A stretch of DNA of 64,000 bases from Amycolatopsis sp. CA-128772 (GCF_002904295.1 NZ_PPHG01000018.1:124001-188000), one strand, 5' to 3'; positions 53,992-63,306 are shown, counted from the stretch's first letter. Notes: a model not told the origin generated them from the letters alone. A program made the numbers and translations.

Positions 53992-54150
53992 AGGGCAACT
54001 CCTGTTTCACTCGGTGAGATCGCCGCCGCGCTGAAGTGGCCCTGCGAAAACGCAGGTTTCCTCCATGACGGAATGCCGCACGGGCAGCGAACGGCCACTC
54101 TAACAGCCCGGCCACCGGCGTCCGGCGCCGGGAGTACCGTGGGTGACGGC

Positions 54151-54288
54151 AGTGCCTAGGGTTCCGTCGCCGGTCCGAGCAGCCCGAACCACACAACCAG
54201 GGCCGGCGAGGCTGGTCCGAGCGGCACCATCGGCGGGCCCGGACGGCCCTGCCGTTCATCTGACGGGGCAAAAGCCTGGAGGACCCGG
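54151..54288 (+). ncRNA. Guanidine-I (ykkC) riboswitch
   Basis: Three conserved blocks of the class are present in order: CCTAGGGTTCCG (54155-54166), CTGGTCCGAG (54212-54221) and ACGGGGCAAAAGCCTGGAGG (about 54263-54282). GTGCC (54152-54156) pairs with GGCAC (54223-54227), and TCGCCGG (54167-54173) with CCGGCGA (54203-54209), which gives the expected P1 stem. This class turns genes on when free guanidine is bound. It ends about 35 nt before the EamA transporter start. Confidence 0.88.
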
Positions 54289-54308
54289 TTCTCGCGCGCG
54301 CGAGAACC
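54287..54308 (+). promoter_or_regulatory. Perfect 22-bp palindrome, expression platform of the riboswitch
   Basis: GGTTCTCGCGC and its complement form an uninterrupted 11-bp dyad immediately after the last riboswitch block and 15 nt before the EamA start. Folded as RNA it would compete with the 3' side of the aptamer or act as a terminator stem without T-run. The GCCGGAGGGG ribosome-binding site lies directly after it. Confidence 0.55.
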
Positions 54309-54323
54309 CGCCGGAGGGGTCCC

Positions 54324-55187
54324 GTGAACGTCACCGCCTTGTCCCTCGTCCTCGTCGCCGCCGTCGTGCACGCCGGCTGGAACCTCGCCGCCAAGCGGAT
54401 CTCGTCCGGGGGTACGCAGTTCGTCTGGCTCTACTACACCGTCGGCGCCGTCCTGCTGCTTCCCATTACCGTCGTGCTGCTCGTCGTCGAACAGGACCGT
54501 CCACAGTGGAGCTGGCTGCTCGCCGCCGGGGTGACGGCCGTCCTGCACGTCGCCTACGGTGTCGTGCTGCAGCGCGGGTACCGCGTCGGGGACCTCTCCG
54601 TCGTCTACCCCGTCGCGCGCGGTACCGGGCCGCTGCTGTCGGTGCTGGCCGCCGTGCTGGTGCTCGGGGAACGCCCCGGCCCGCTGGGACTGGTCGGCGC
54701 CTTCCTGGTCATCGCCGGGGTGCTGGTGATCAGCACCGGCCGGCGGGCGGACGACCCCCGGGCGGTGCACGCGGGAATCCGGTACGGCCTGCTGACCGGG
54801 GCCGTCATCGCCGGCTACACGCTCTGGGACGCGCACTCGGTGACCGGCCTCGGCGTGCCGCCGGTCGTCTACTTCGGCCTCGGCTCGGTGCTGCAGAGCG
54901 TCCTGCTCGTGCCCGGTGCGCTGGCCGATCGGGGCGAAGTCGCGCGGATCTGGCGGGAGCAGCGGCGTGAGGTGCTCGTCGTCGCGGTGCTGTCGCCGGT
55001 CGCCTACGTCCTCGTGCTGTTCGCCCTCACCATGGCGCCGGTCAGCCTGGTCGCCCCGGCCCGGGAGCTGAGCATCGTGCTCGGCAGCCTCGCCGCGTGG
55101 CTGGTGCTGGGCGAACGCGACGCCGGGCGGCGGCTGGCCGGGGCGGTGATCGTGCTGTCCGGCATCGCCGCGATTGCGGCCGCCTGA
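54324..55187 (+). CDS. EamA/DMT-superfamily transporter, probable guanidinium exporter
   Basis: This 287-residue membrane protein has ten segments and two EamA repeats (HAGWNLAAKRI and GYTLWDAHSVTG regions; VLVLGERPGPLGLVGAFLVIAGV in repeat 1, LVLGERDAGRRLAGAVIVLSG in repeat 2). The family moves metabolites; the DMT superfamily also includes the small Gdx guanidinium exporters that usually lie behind guanidine riboswitches. With the riboswitch directly upstream, guanidinium or an alkylguanidine is the best substrate guess. GTG 54324. A VOC gene follows 23 bp later. Confidence 0.87.
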   Translation: MNVTALSLVLVAAVVHAGWNLAAKRISSGGTQFVWLYYTVGAVLLLPITVVLLVVEQDRPQWSWLLAAGVTAVLHVAYGVVLQRGYRVGDLSVVYPVARGTGPLLSVLAAVLVLGERPGPLGLVGAFLVIAGVLVISTGRRADDPRAVHAGIRYGLLTGAVIAGYTLWDAHSVTGLGVPPVVYFGLGSVLQSVLLVPGALADRGEVARIWREQRREVLVVAVLSPVAYVLVLFALTMAPVSLVAPARELSIVLGSLAAWLVLGERDAGRRLAGAVIVLSGIAAIAAA

Positions 55188-55210
55188 GCCCGTCCGGTAG
55201 GGATGGTCGG

Positions 55211-55585
55211 ATGGAGATCCTGAAGAGCCGGGTGCTGATCCGCCCGCGGGACGCCGCCGTGTCCACGGCGTTCTACCGCGACACCCTCGGGCTGGCCGTG
55301 GAGCGGGAGTTCCCGGGCGGCACCGTCTTCTTCCTCGGCCACGGCTCCCTCGAGGTCTCCGGCCGGGGCGAGACGGGCGCCTCGCCCGACCTGGTGCTCT
55401 GGCTGCAGGTCCGGGACCTGGCCGGCACCCTCGCGGACCTGAAGGCCCGGGGCCTGGAACCGGTGCGGGACGCCCAGCGCGAGCCCTGGGGTCTCGACGA
55501 GGCCTGGATCGCCGACCCGGACGGCACGCGGATCGTGCTGGTCGAGGTGCCGGAAGGCCACCCGATCCGCACGGACACCCGCTAG
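55211..55585 (+). CDS. VOC-family protein (glyoxalase/bleomycin-resistance fold)
   Basis: The 124-residue single VOC domain shows VLIRPRDAAVSTAFYRDTLGL in the first beta-alpha unit and AWIADPDGTRIVLVEVP in the last. A metal ligand Glu is plausible near the end; the first His position is not obvious, so enzyme activity is uncertain. It is probably co-transcribed with the riboswitch-controlled EamA gene. Its stop overlaps the convergent methyltransferase by 4 bp. Confidence 0.86.
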   Translation: MEILKSRVLIRPRDAAVSTAFYRDTLGLAVEREFPGGTVFFLGHGSLEVSGRGETGASPDLVLWLQVRDLAGTLADLKARGLEPVRDAQREPWGLDEAWIADPDGTRIVLVEVPEGHPIRTDTR

Positions 55586-56202
55586 GCGGGCTTGCTCGCG
55601 CGCAACTGCGCCGCGAGCGCGGCGAAGCCCGGCGGCTCCCAGGTCCACGTCTGCAGGTCCGTGAAGCCCGCCGCGGCCGCTTCGTCGGCCAGGACGTGCC
55701 TGCTCACGGGCAGCCACTTCTCGTGCGCGGACAGCAGCAGCCGCCCGCCGGGGCGCAGCACCCGGAACAGCTCGGCGAACGCGGCCGCGCGGTCGTCCCA
55801 GAGCATGACGTTGTTCACGCTCAGCACGACGTCGGCGGACGCGTCCGGCTCGCCGGTGTGCGCGGCCGACCCTTCGCGCAGCTCGGCGCGGTCCCCGCAG
55901 CGCTCGTGGCAGAGCCCGAGCATCTCGGGGGAGGGGTCGACGCCGATGGTGCGCCCGGCCAGCCGCGCGGCGGCGGCCAGGCCGACGCCGGGGCCGGGCC
56001 CGACGACCAGGACGGTCTCGTGCGGCTCGATCTTCGCCAGGTCGACGATGCGGTGTTCGGTGGCGGCGTTGCCCCTCGCCATCACCCAGCCGCCGAGGCG
56101 GCCGAGCGTGCCGGACGGGTGACCGAAGGCCCGGTCGAGGACGCGGTCGAAGCCGCCTGGATCCGGCTGGGGAGGCGGGGCCGGCTGGTGCGAAGTGCTC
56201 AT
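55582..56202 (-). CDS. Class I SAM-dependent methyltransferase
   Basis: This 206-residue protein has motif [19 protein letters not shown] (G-P-G-P-G variant), the motif II acid in [12 protein letters not shown] and the post-motif [20 protein letters not shown] proline-rich N-terminus is likely disordered. The start is ATG 56202, divergent from lepA with about 115 bp between them. The substrate is unknown. Confidence 0.88.
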   Translation of the reverse strand: MSTSHQPAPPPQPDPGGFDRVLDRAFGHPSGTLGRLGGWVMARGNAATEHRIVDLAKIEPHETVLVVGPGPGVGLAAAARLAGRTIGVDPSPEMLGLCHERCGDRAELREGSAAHTGEPDASADVVLSVNNVMLWDDRAAAFAELFRVLRPGGRLLLSAHEKWLPVSRHVLADEAAAAGFTDLQTWTWEPPGFAALAAQLRASKPA

Positions 56203-56317
56203 ACTTCGAGGGCACCACTTCTCGGATCGGCCCGCATCGGGGATGACCCCCACCCGCACCCGGAGGGTCATGGGAACATGGAGGTGGCCATCCCCGACTT
56301 TCCGAGGACTCATTCGA

Positions 56318-58156
56318 GTGACGACGTTCGCCGACACCACCTTCACGCCTCCGGAGCTCATCCGGAACTTCTGCATCATCGCGCACATCGACCACGGCAA
56401 GTCGACCCTGGCCGACCGCATGCTGCAGCTCACCGGCGTCGTCGAAGAGCGCGCCATGCGGGCCCAGTACCTCGACCGGATGGACATCGAGCGCGAGCGC
56501 GGGATCACCATCAAGGCGCAGAACGTCCGGCTGCCCTGGAAGGTCGACGGGCAGGACCACGTCCTGCACATGATCGACACCCCCGGCCACGTCGACTTCA
56601 CCTACGAGGTCTCCCGGGCCCTGGAGGCGTGCGAAGGCGCCGTCCTGCTGGTCGACGCCGCGCAGGGGATCGAGGCCCAGACGCTGGCCAACCTGTACCT
56701 CGCCCTGGAGAACAACCTCCAGATCATCCCGGTGCTCAACAAGATCGACCTGCCCTCGGCCGACCCCGACAAGTACGCGGGTGAGCTGGCCCACATCATC
56801 GGCTGCGAGCCGGACGACGTGCTGCGGGTCTCGGCCAAGACCGGCATGGGCGTCGGCGCGCTGCTCGACGAGGTCGTCAAGCAGGTCCCGGCGCCGCAGG
56901 GCGACGCCGACGCGCCCGCCCGGGCGATGATCTTCGACTCGGTGTACGACACCTACCGCGGCGTCGTCACCTACATCCGCGTCGTCGACGGCAAGATCAC
57001 CCCGCGCGAGCGCATCAAGATGATGTCCACCGGCGCCACCCACGAGCTGCTGGAAGTCGGCATCATCTCGCCCGAGCCGAAGGCGAGCAAGGGCCTCGGC
57101 GTCGGCGAGGTCGGCTACCTGATCACCGGCGTGAAGGACGTCCGCCAATCGAAGGTCGGCGACACCGTGACATCGGAGCGCCGCGGCGCGAAGGAGCCGC
57201 TGGCCGGCTACCGCGAGCCGAAGCCGATGGTCTATTCGGGACTGTACCCGGTGGACGGCTCCGACTACCCCGAGCTGCGCGAGGCCCTGGACAAGCTCCA
57301 GCTGAACGACGCGGCGCTCGCCTACGAGCCGGAGACGTCGGTGGCGCTGGGCTTCGGCTTCCGCTGCGGGTTCCTGGGCCTGCTGCACCTGGAGATCACC
57401 CGCGACCGGCTCGAGCGCGAGTTCGGCCTCGACCTGATTTCGACGGCGCCGAACGTCATCTACCGCGTGGTGCTGGAGGACCGCAGCGAGGTGGTCGTGA
57501 CCAACCCGTCGGACTGGCCGACCGGGCTGAAGATCGCCGAGGTGCACGAACCGGTGTCGAAGGTGAGCATCCTCGCGCCGTCGGAGTTCGTCGGCACGAT
57601 CATGGAGCTGTGCCAGACGAAGCGCGGCACGCTGCTGGGCATGGACTACCTGTCCGAGGACCGCGTCGAGCTGCGCTACAACATCCCGCTCGCGGAAATC
57701 ATCTTCGACTTCTTTGACACGCTGAAGTCGCGTACGCGCGGCTACGCGTCTCTCGATTACGAAGAAGCCGGCGAGCAGATTTCGGATCTGGTCAAGGTGG
57801 ATATCCTGCTGCAGGGGGAAACCGTCGACGCGTTCTCGGCGATCGTGCACAAGGACGCGGCCTACGGCTACGGCAACCGGATGGCGACGCGGCTGCGCGA
57901 GCTGATCCCGCGCCAGCAGTTCGAGGTCCCGATCCAGGCGGCGGTCGGCTCGCGGATCATCGCCCGCGAAACGATCCGCGCGATCCGCAAGGACGTCCTC
58001 GCGAAGTGCTACGGCGGTGACATCTCGCGGAAGCGGAAGCTGCTGGAGAAGCAGAAGGAAGGCAAGAAGCGGATGAAGACCGTCGGCCGGGTCGAGGTCC
58101 CGCAGGAAGCCTTCGTCGCCGCACTGTCCACTGAGGACGGCGGGAAGAAGAAGTAA
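56318..58156 (+). CDS. lepA: Elongation factor 4 (LepA)
   Basis: The 612-residue translational GTPase is thought to rescue or back-translocate stalled ribosomes. The P-loop is AHIDHGKST (22-30), the effector region [17 protein letters not shown] and NKIDLPSA. The LepA-specific C-terminal domain ends [23 protein letters not shown] 56318 gives the usual N-terminus ([20 protein letters not shown]). A strong hairpin follows. Confidence 0.97.
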   Translation: MTTFADTTFTPPELIRNFCIIAHIDHGKSTLADRMLQLTGVVEERAMRAQYLDRMDIERERGITIKAQNVRLPWKVDGQDHVLHMIDTPGHVDFTYEVSRALEACEGAVLLVDAAQGIEAQTLANLYLALENNLQIIPVLNKIDLPSADPDKYAGELAHIIGCEPDDVLRVSAKTGMGVGALLDEVVKQVPAPQGDADAPARAMIFDSVYDTYRGVVTYIRVVDGKITPRERIKMMSTGATHELLEVGIISPEPKASKGLGVGEVGYLITGVKDVRQSKVGDTVTSERRGAKEPLAGYREPKPMVYSGLYPVDGSDYPELREALDKLQLNDAALAYEPETSVALGFGFRCGFLGLLHLEITRDRLEREFGLDLISTAPNVIYRVVLEDRSEVVVTNPSDWPTGLKIAEVHEPVSKVSILAPSEFVGTIMELCQTKRGTLLGMDYLSEDRVELRYNIPLAEIIFDFFDTLKSRTRGYASLDYEEAGEQISDLVKVDILLQGETVDAFSAIVHKDAAYGYGNRMATRLRELIPRQQFEVPIQAAVGSRIIARETIRAIRKDVLAKCYGGDISRKRKLLEKQKEGKKRMKTVGRVEVPQEAFVAALSTEDGGKKK

Positions 58157-58177
58157 CTGTTCCGTTGATGTGACACC

Positions 58178-58215
58178 GGCGCCCATATTCACGCTTCCGC
58201 GTGGATATGGGCGCC
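58178..58215 (+). terminator. 17-bp stem terminator after lepA
   Basis: GGCGCCCATATTCACGC (58178-58194) pairs with 58199-58215 around a TTCC loop, with one G-T pair. It starts 22 nt after the lepA stop and has no T-run. Confidence 0.78.
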
Positions 58216-58288
58216 GAACTCGTGTTCGATGTGGTTTCTGTCGGTGCTCTCTGGTTTTCTCTGGTGCGAAGAGCGAAAGGAGAGCACC

Positions 58289-58855
58289 ATGACGGTCGTG
58301 GCTGACATCGAGCATCCCGCCGGTTCGGGCCCCCTGACGGTGCAGGACCTCGAGCGGATGCCCGACGATGGACGGCGTTGCGAACTCATCGACGGGGTGC
58401 TCATCGTGAGCCCCGCGCCCGGTGGAAGACACCAGAAGATCGCTTACCGGCTTCATGGCGTACTGGAAGCTGCGTGCCGGCCTGACTTCGAGGTCGTCGG
58501 CGCGCCGTTCGCGGTGCACTCGGGTGACAAGGTCGAGCTCCAGCCGGACGTCCTGGTCGGCTTGGACGAGGACTTCACGGACAAGGATCTCCCGGCGCCG
58601 CCGGTGCTGGCAGTCGAGGTGCTGTCGCCGAGCACGGCGATCCACGACCTCAACACGAAGAAAGCGGTCCACGAACGGCTGGGGACTGGCAGCTACTGGG
58701 TGATCGATGAGGAGCCCGCACTGACCGTGTTCGAGCTGGACGCGGGAGGCCACTACCCGCAGGTGGCCAAGGCGGCGGGCGATGAGGTGGCCGAGCTCGA
58801 GCGGCCGTTCCCGGTGCGAAACGTGCCCCGGGAGCTGCTGGGCCGGGTCGGCTGA
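58289..58855 (+). CDS. Uma2-family (DUF820) putative endonuclease
   Basis: This 188-residue PD-(D/E)XK-like protein of the Uma2 group has YELIDG-type RRCELIDGVLIVSPAPG, VELQPDVLV and PVLAVEVLSPSTA with the E-x-L catalytic region, then DLNTKKAVHERLGTGSYWVID. Uma2 proteins are very numerous in actinobacteria and cyanobacteria; their biological role is unclear. AAAGGAG lies 9 nt before ATG 58289. No transposon or toxin partner is next to it. Confidence 0.88.
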   Translation: MTVVADIEHPAGSGPLTVQDLERMPDDGRRCELIDGVLIVSPAPGGRHQKIAYRLHGVLEAACRPDFEVVGAPFAVHSGDKVELQPDVLVGLDEDFTDKDLPAPPVLAVEVLSPSTAIHDLNTKKAVHERLGTGSYWVIDEEPALTVFELDAGGHYPQVAKAAGDEVAELERPFPVRNVPRELLGRVG

Positions 58856-58861
58856 CGCGCG

Positions 58862-59440
58862 TCAGTACTCCCGGAGGCGGGGGGTGCGGAGCTGGGCGTG
58901 CAGCTGCCGGTGCCGGAGTTCCTTGCGGAGCCGCTCGACCACCGCGTCGAACAGGGCCGGGTCGAGGATCGCCGTCTGCTCGAACTGCCTTCGCTCGGGA
59001 GGTGCCGGAGCGAGCCGGCCGCGGGGTGCGTACCGCTGGACCGAGCTCTCGACGCCACCTCCGGTGACCAGGTCGAGCCAGAGGGCGTCGCGCAGGTGGC
59101 CGTCGCCGAACCGGGCCGATCGCCGGGTGGAGATGTCGGCGATCTGGGCCCACGGGACCAGCCGGGTGCTGAGCGTGCCGGCGGGGAGGCGGATGCCTTC
59201 GTCGCTGACCGTGAGGTCGCGCAGGCCGTCGAAGCCGCGCTTGAGCTCGCGGGCGCGAGAGGCCCGGTAGGCCAGCACCGCGATGAGCACGGTCGCCGCG
59301 TAGGCGCCGCCGATCAGCCACGGCGACAGCCCGCGCAGCAGCCCGAGCGCGAGGGCCGCGCCGAAGCCGGCGTCGGCGAGGAGGAGCACGCCGAGCAGGA
59401 TCTTGACCGGCGTGCTGACGCGAAGGGGGGACTCGGACAA
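58862..59440 (-). CDS. Two-segment membrane protein with PH-like domain
   Basis: The 192-residue product has two membrane segments at about residues 12-33 and 38-58 (LLGVLLLADAGFGAALALG; GGAYAATVLIAVLAY). A soluble domain with the pattern GLRDLTVSDEGIRLP, STRLVPWAQIADI follows, as in bacterial PH-like domains of DUF2581/YdbT style. The function is unknown. It is convergent with the Uma2 gene (6 bp gap). Confidence 0.72.
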   Translation of the reverse strand: MSESPLRVSTPVKILLGVLLLADAGFGAALALGLLRGLSPWLIGGAYAATVLIAVLAYRASRARELKRGFDGLRDLTVSDEGIRLPAGTLSTRLVPWAQIADISTRRSARFGDGHLRDALWLDLVTGGGVESSVQRYAPRGRLAPAPPERRQFEQTAILDPALFDAVVERLRKELRHRQLHAQLRTPRLREY

Positions 59441-59467
59441 CGGGACGACTCCTGGGGGCCGGGCGGG

Positions 59468-59914
59468 TCAGGGGTTGCCGATTATCCGGTCCGCCCGCAC
59501 GAAGACCGCGACCCGCCGCTCTTCGGCCATCACGCGGTCGTACTCGGCCCAGTCGTCGTGGGTGCCGGTGGCGGCGACAAAGACGTCCCGCAGCAGCTGC
59601 GGCAGGCCGGCGGGGTCGAAGGCGGGGTCGGGATCGTCGGGCCCGACGAGGTGGGTGGCACCGGTGACGGAGACCCAGTTCCAGCCCCGGCGGAAGGTCA
59701 CGGTGGCGTGCCCGGCCCGGCGCAGCAGCGCGAGCTTGTGCGCCCGCCCCACGGCGACGTAAGCGATGCCGGGGGCGCCGGTCACCGGATCGCCGAAGAC
59801 ACCGGCATTGACGACGGAGGCGTGCACGGTGCCGTCGGCGCGGGTCGTGGCGACGGTGGCGAGGCCGTTCTCCTGCAGGGACAGCGTGCGAACCTGCTCC
59901 AGATCAACACTCAT
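59468..59914 (-). CDS. PPOX-class flavin/F420-dependent oxidoreductase
   Basis: This 148-residue split-barrel protein has GLATVATTRADGTVHASVVNAGV and VAVGRAHKLALLRRAGHATVTF, which match pyridoxamine-5'-phosphate-oxidase-like proteins that in actinobacteria often use F420. The C-terminal DDWAEYDRVMAEERRVAVFVRADRI is common in the TIGR-type F420 subgroup. The substrate is unknown. Confidence 0.88.
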   Translation of the reverse strand: MSVDLEQVRTLSLQENGLATVATTRADGTVHASVVNAGVFGDPVTGAPGIAYVAVGRAHKLALLRRAGHATVTFRRGWNWVSVTGATHLVGPDDPDPAFDPAGLPQLLRDVFVAATGTHDDWAEYDRVMAEERRVAVFVRADRIIGNP

Positions 59915-59922
59915 GCCCCAAC

Positions 59923-60180
59923 CTAACCCGCCGGACGGCCCGCACGGCGAGAATTCACCGCGCGAAGTGTGCCGCTGACCGTCCGCACAGAGCGGCGACG
60001 TCGCCGCGCGGGGCGCCCGGCCCGTCGACTTCCAGCCACCTCGCCTTGGCCGGAGTGCCCGGACCCGGGCGCGAGTTCGGCCCGCAGCGCCCGCGCCCCG
60101 GCCCAGGTGGCCCGCGCTTCGGATTCGGTGAGCCCGTCGAACCCGGGGACGTGCCGCCGGTCAAGGCCGATCCGCCCGGG
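59923..60180 (-). other. Possible frameshifted C-terminal extension of the pentapeptide protein
   Basis: In the next frame after the stop of the pentapeptide gene, the sequence continues as protein-like HVPGFDGLTESEARATWAGA and onward, open to 59923. The switch point is a run of GC repeats (CCGCCCGGCCGCCGGGCGGC on the + strand). This may be a real frameshift, a sequencing slip or chance. Confidence 0.35.
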
Positions 60181-61375
60181 CCGCCCGGCCGCCGGGCGGC
60201 CAGACGTGGCCGGCGGTGTCGTCCGCCACCCGGGCGTGCTCGAGGACGACGTCCCGCTCGAAGGTCGCCGCGGCGAAGGAGACGGTGCCGCTGAACACGG
60301 CGCCGTCCGGGTGGGGTACGCCGTCGATCGAGCGCGCGCCGCCGAACAACGCCTCGCCGGAAAACACGGCTTCGTCGAACATCGCGTTGCTGCGGAAGGT
60401 CGTCCCGCGGAACAGCGCCCGGCCGTGGAACCGGGCCCGGACGAAGTTCGCGGACCTGTCGAACGTGCTGCCGCCGAAGATGGCGTACCCGGTGAATTCG
60501 ACGTCCTCGAAGCGGGTCCAGCCGGCGAACCGCGCTCTGCCGAACCGGACGTTGCCGACCCGGCACCCCCGGAAGTCGAAGTCGCACAGGACGGCACCCG
60601 TCAGGGTGAGGGTGATGCCGGGCCAGAACTCCAGCCGCGTCTCCCCGGGTGCGTCGCCGGGGTAGAGGTGGTCGGAGAGGATGCGCTGGGCCGTTTTGCG
60701 GACCTCGAGTTCCCGTTCGCTCGCGTGACTGCCGGGGCCGGACGGCGGCGGGTCCTGGCTGGGCTCGCCCGCTCGCGGCGACGACCAGTGCGGCAGCTCC
60801 GGTCCGGTGGGCAGCGCATACGGCAGCCGCAGGTAGGCGCACAGGAGGTTGACGATCGTCTGCCGCTGGTCCGGTGTGTTCTGGGCCAGCCGCTCCAAGG
60901 CGTAGAGGCCGGCCAAGCGGATCGGCGTCTTCTCGGATCCCAGCTGGTCCGCCGCCTTGGTGTAGAGCTCGGTGATGCGCCGTTCCGCCGCGTCGGTCCG
61001 GGCGTCCTCGGCCAGCTGCCGCTGGTGCGCCGCGGTGTCCGAGGCCACCTGCTCGACGTGCCGCTGGGCGTCTTCCCGCTGGGCGAGCTCCTGCTCCTTC
61101 CGGCGTAGTTCGAGCTCGCCCAGGCGCTGCCGGCGCGCGGCCAGCACCAGCGCGACGGCTCCGCCCGCGCCGAGGACCACGTTCCCGGTGGCGCGGAAGA
61201 CGTCCAGCTGCGCCTGATCCGCCGGCGTGCCCGCCCCGAACAGCGCCAGCAGCAGCGAAAGCGTGCCGATCGCGACCACGACGACGAGCAGCCCGGCGAG
61301 CACGATGGCCCGGGTGGTGAGCACCTTGCCGAGGCGCTCGGGGTGCTCCGGGGGAAGACCGGGCGGTGGGCTCAC
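60161..61375 (-). CDS. Membrane-anchored pentapeptide-repeat protein
   Basis: The protein is 404 residues from GTG 61375. Two membrane segments (about 22-45 and 58-75) come first, then a Glu/Arg-rich coiled coil (about 80-150) and a helical module RITELYTKAADQLGSEKTPI through LLCAYLRLPY that is common in actinobacterial pentapeptide proteins. A beta-helix of A(D/N)LXX-like repeats follows in the final 140 residues (FRGCRVGNVRFGRARFAGWT). The beta-helix should lie in the cytoplasm. The function is unknown; signalling or scaffolding is usual speculation. The C-terminus may be cut short by a frameshift. Confidence 0.82.
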   Translation of the reverse strand: MSPPPGLPPEHPERLGKVLTTRAIVLAGLLVVVVAIGTLSLLLALFGAGTPADQAQLDVFRATGNVVLGAGGAVALVLAARRQRLGELELRRKEQELAQREDAQRHVEQVASDTAAHQRQLAEDARTDAAERRITELYTKAADQLGSEKTPIRLAGLYALERLAQNTPDQRQTIVNLLCAYLRLPYALPTGPELPHWSSPRAGEPSQDPPPSGPGSHASERELEVRKTAQRILSDHLYPGDAPGETRLEFWPGITLTLTGAVLCDFDFRGCRVGNVRFGRARFAGWTRFEDVEFTGYAIFGGSTFDRSANFVRARFHGRALFRGTTFRSNAMFDEAVFSGEALFGGARSIDGVPHPDGAVFSGTVSFAAATFERDVVLEHARVADDTAGHVWPPGGRAARADRP

Positions 61376-61457
61376 CCGTCGACTGTGCCACGCGCGAGGC
61401 CGGCCCGGAACCGGGTGCGTGCCGGGCCCGCCGCGCCGCGGGCCCGGCACCTCCCGC

Positions 61458-63221
61458 TCAGCAGGTGCCGTTGTCGGTCCAGACTCCCCATTGGCCCGTC
61501 GTTCCCGGCTCCTCACCCTGCGTCCACCACTTCGCCGTCCACTTGTGGCCGTTGTGGGACACGACGTTCCCGCCCGTGTACACCTGCGAAGCGCTCCACG
61601 CCGGGTCCGCGCACGTGCCCGGGTTGGTCGTCCCGCCGGTGTCCCACGCCACCTGGGACGAGCGGTAGAAGTTCACGCCCTGGGCCACCCACCGCGGTGC
61701 CTGTGCGCCCAGGCGCGTGCGGAACGCCGTCCAGTCGTGCGCCGACCACGGTGACCAGCCCAGCTCCGCGTGCGCCGCCAGCCGCGGGAACGCCAGGTAG
61801 TCGATGTCCGCCGGGGTCACCACCGTTTCGCTCCACAATGGCGACTCCACCCCGCGGACCGCCGATTCGCCGACGCCCGACAGGTACGAACCCGGGTTCC
61901 AGTTGTAGGCGTCCTGGACCTCGACGTAGCCCGCCCACGACAGGCCGATCGGGGTCGAGCTGGTGTACTTCATGTCCAGGTACGCCTTGTTCGCCGGCGA
62001 CAGGATCACCTTGCTGCCGCGGGAAACCGCCGCCGAGACACCCGAGTCCGACGTCGTCGTGCCCCAGAACTGCGGGGTGGCCGACGCCGGCAGGGTCGCC
62101 TTGGCGATGTCGTGCCAGCCCACCGCCGACTTGCCCGTCGCCGCGACCAGGGGCAGCACCTTGTCGATGAACGTCAGGTAGTCCGCCGCCGAAGTGGACG
62201 ACGCCTCGTCGCCGCCGATGTGCAGGTACGGGCCCGGGGTCAGGGCCGCCAGCTCGCGCAGGACGTCCGCGACGAACGTGTACGTGATGTCCTTCGAGAT
62301 GCACAGCGAGCTGTAGCCGACCGCGGTGTCGGTCCGCAACGAAGGCGCCACCCCATTGCAGTTCAGCTCCGCGTACGACGCCAGGGCCGCGTTTACGTGC
62401 CCCGGCATCTCGACCTCCGGGATGATCGTGATGTGGCGCGACGCCGCGTAGTTCACGATGTCCGTGTACTGCGCCTTCGTGTAGTAGCCGCCCGCGCCGC
62501 CGCCGACCTGGGTGCTGCCGCCGTAGGTCGTCAGCCGCGGCCAGCTGTCGATCTGGATGCGCCAGCCCTGGTCGTCCGCCAGGTGCAGGTGCAGGTTGTT
62601 GATCTTGTACTGGGCGAGCTGGTCGAGGTACCGCTTGACCGTCGAAACCGGGTGGAAGTGCCGGGCGACGTCGAGCATCGCGCCGCGGTAGCCGAACCGC
62701 GGGTAGTCGACGATCGTCGCGCCGGGGATGCTCCATGGCCCTGGTTGCGCCGAAGTGCTCTCGACGCTCCCGGGCAGCAGCTGCCGCAGCGTTTGGACGC
62801 CCGCGAAGAGCCCGTCGCCGGTGGTCGCCCGTACGGTGACCGAGGACGCCGTCGACACGAGCTGGTAGCCCTGCGCGCCGACGGACGCCGGTGCCCCGCT
62901 GAGCAGCAGCGCGATGCTGTCCGACGGCACGGTCGCGGGCGCGTCGGACACCGGCAGCGCGAAGCCGGTCGACGGCCGCAGCACCCCGGCCAGGTAGTCG
63001 CCGACCTGCTTGGCCGGCGCCGAACCGGCTTCGGTGACGATCTTCGTGGTCGAGACCAGCGGGAACGTGACGCCGGCGGCCGGGGTCACCGAGACCGGCA
63101 CCGGCACGATCGACTGCAGGGCGGGCGTGGCCGCCGACGCCGGCGTGAGCTGGATACTGGCGCCGATCAGGGCCAGTACGGCGAGCGCGCGGCCGAGGCG
63201 CCGCGTCCTGGACGTCTTCAC
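61458..63221 (-). CDS. Secreted beta-N-acetylhexosaminidase (GH20) with chitin-binding module
   Basis: The enzyme is 587 residues from GTG 63221 and removes terminal GlcNAc from chitin oligomers or glycans outside the cell. A signal peptide (1-31, ending PASA-ATP) precedes a GH20b domain and the catalytic barrel: YRGAMLDVARHFHPVSTVKRY, HLHLADDQGWRIQI, and the Asp-Glu catalytic pair in YLHIGGDEAS near residue 335. The C-terminal 50 residues (WSASQVYTGGNVVSHNGHKW) are a CBM5/12 chitin-binding domain. A perfect DasR box precedes the gene. Confidence 0.95.
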   Translation of the reverse strand: MKTSRTRRLGRALAVLALIGASIQLTPASAATPALQSIVPVPVSVTPAAGVTFPLVSTTKIVTEAGSAPAKQVGDYLAGVLRPSTGFALPVSDAPATVPSDSIALLLSGAPASVGAQGYQLVSTASSVTVRATTGDGLFAGVQTLRQLLPGSVESTSAQPGPWSIPGATIVDYPRFGYRGAMLDVARHFHPVSTVKRYLDQLAQYKINNLHLHLADDQGWRIQIDSWPRLTTYGGSTQVGGGAGGYYTKAQYTDIVNYAASRHITIIPEVEMPGHVNAALASYAELNCNGVAPSLRTDTAVGYSSLCISKDITYTFVADVLRELAALTPGPYLHIGGDEASSTSAADYLTFIDKVLPLVAATGKSAVGWHDIAKATLPASATPQFWGTTTSDSGVSAAVSRGSKVILSPANKAYLDMKYTSSTPIGLSWAGYVEVQDAYNWNPGSYLSGVGESAVRGVESPLWSETVVTPADIDYLAFPRLAAHAELGWSPWSAHDWTAFRTRLGAQAPRWVAQGVNFYRSSQVAWDTGGTTNPGTCADPAWSASQVYTGGNVVSHNGHKWTAKWWTQGEEPGTTGQWGVWTDNGTC

Positions 63222-63294
63222 CGGGGGACCTCCTGGCGGGAAGGGCGCGACCTCGCCGTCGCACCTGCCCGGATCGTCGCACTTCCGGCGCCGA

Positions 63295-63306
63295 TGGTCT
63301 AGACCA
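63295..63306. promoter_or_regulatory. DasR responsive element (dre), perfect core
   Basis: TGGTCTAGACCA matches the dre core at every position and lies 74 bp before the hexosaminidase start and 24 bp before the divergent MarR start. DasR is the GntR-type regulator of GlcNAc and chitin use; its dasR gene is not in this window. Confidence 0.82.
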
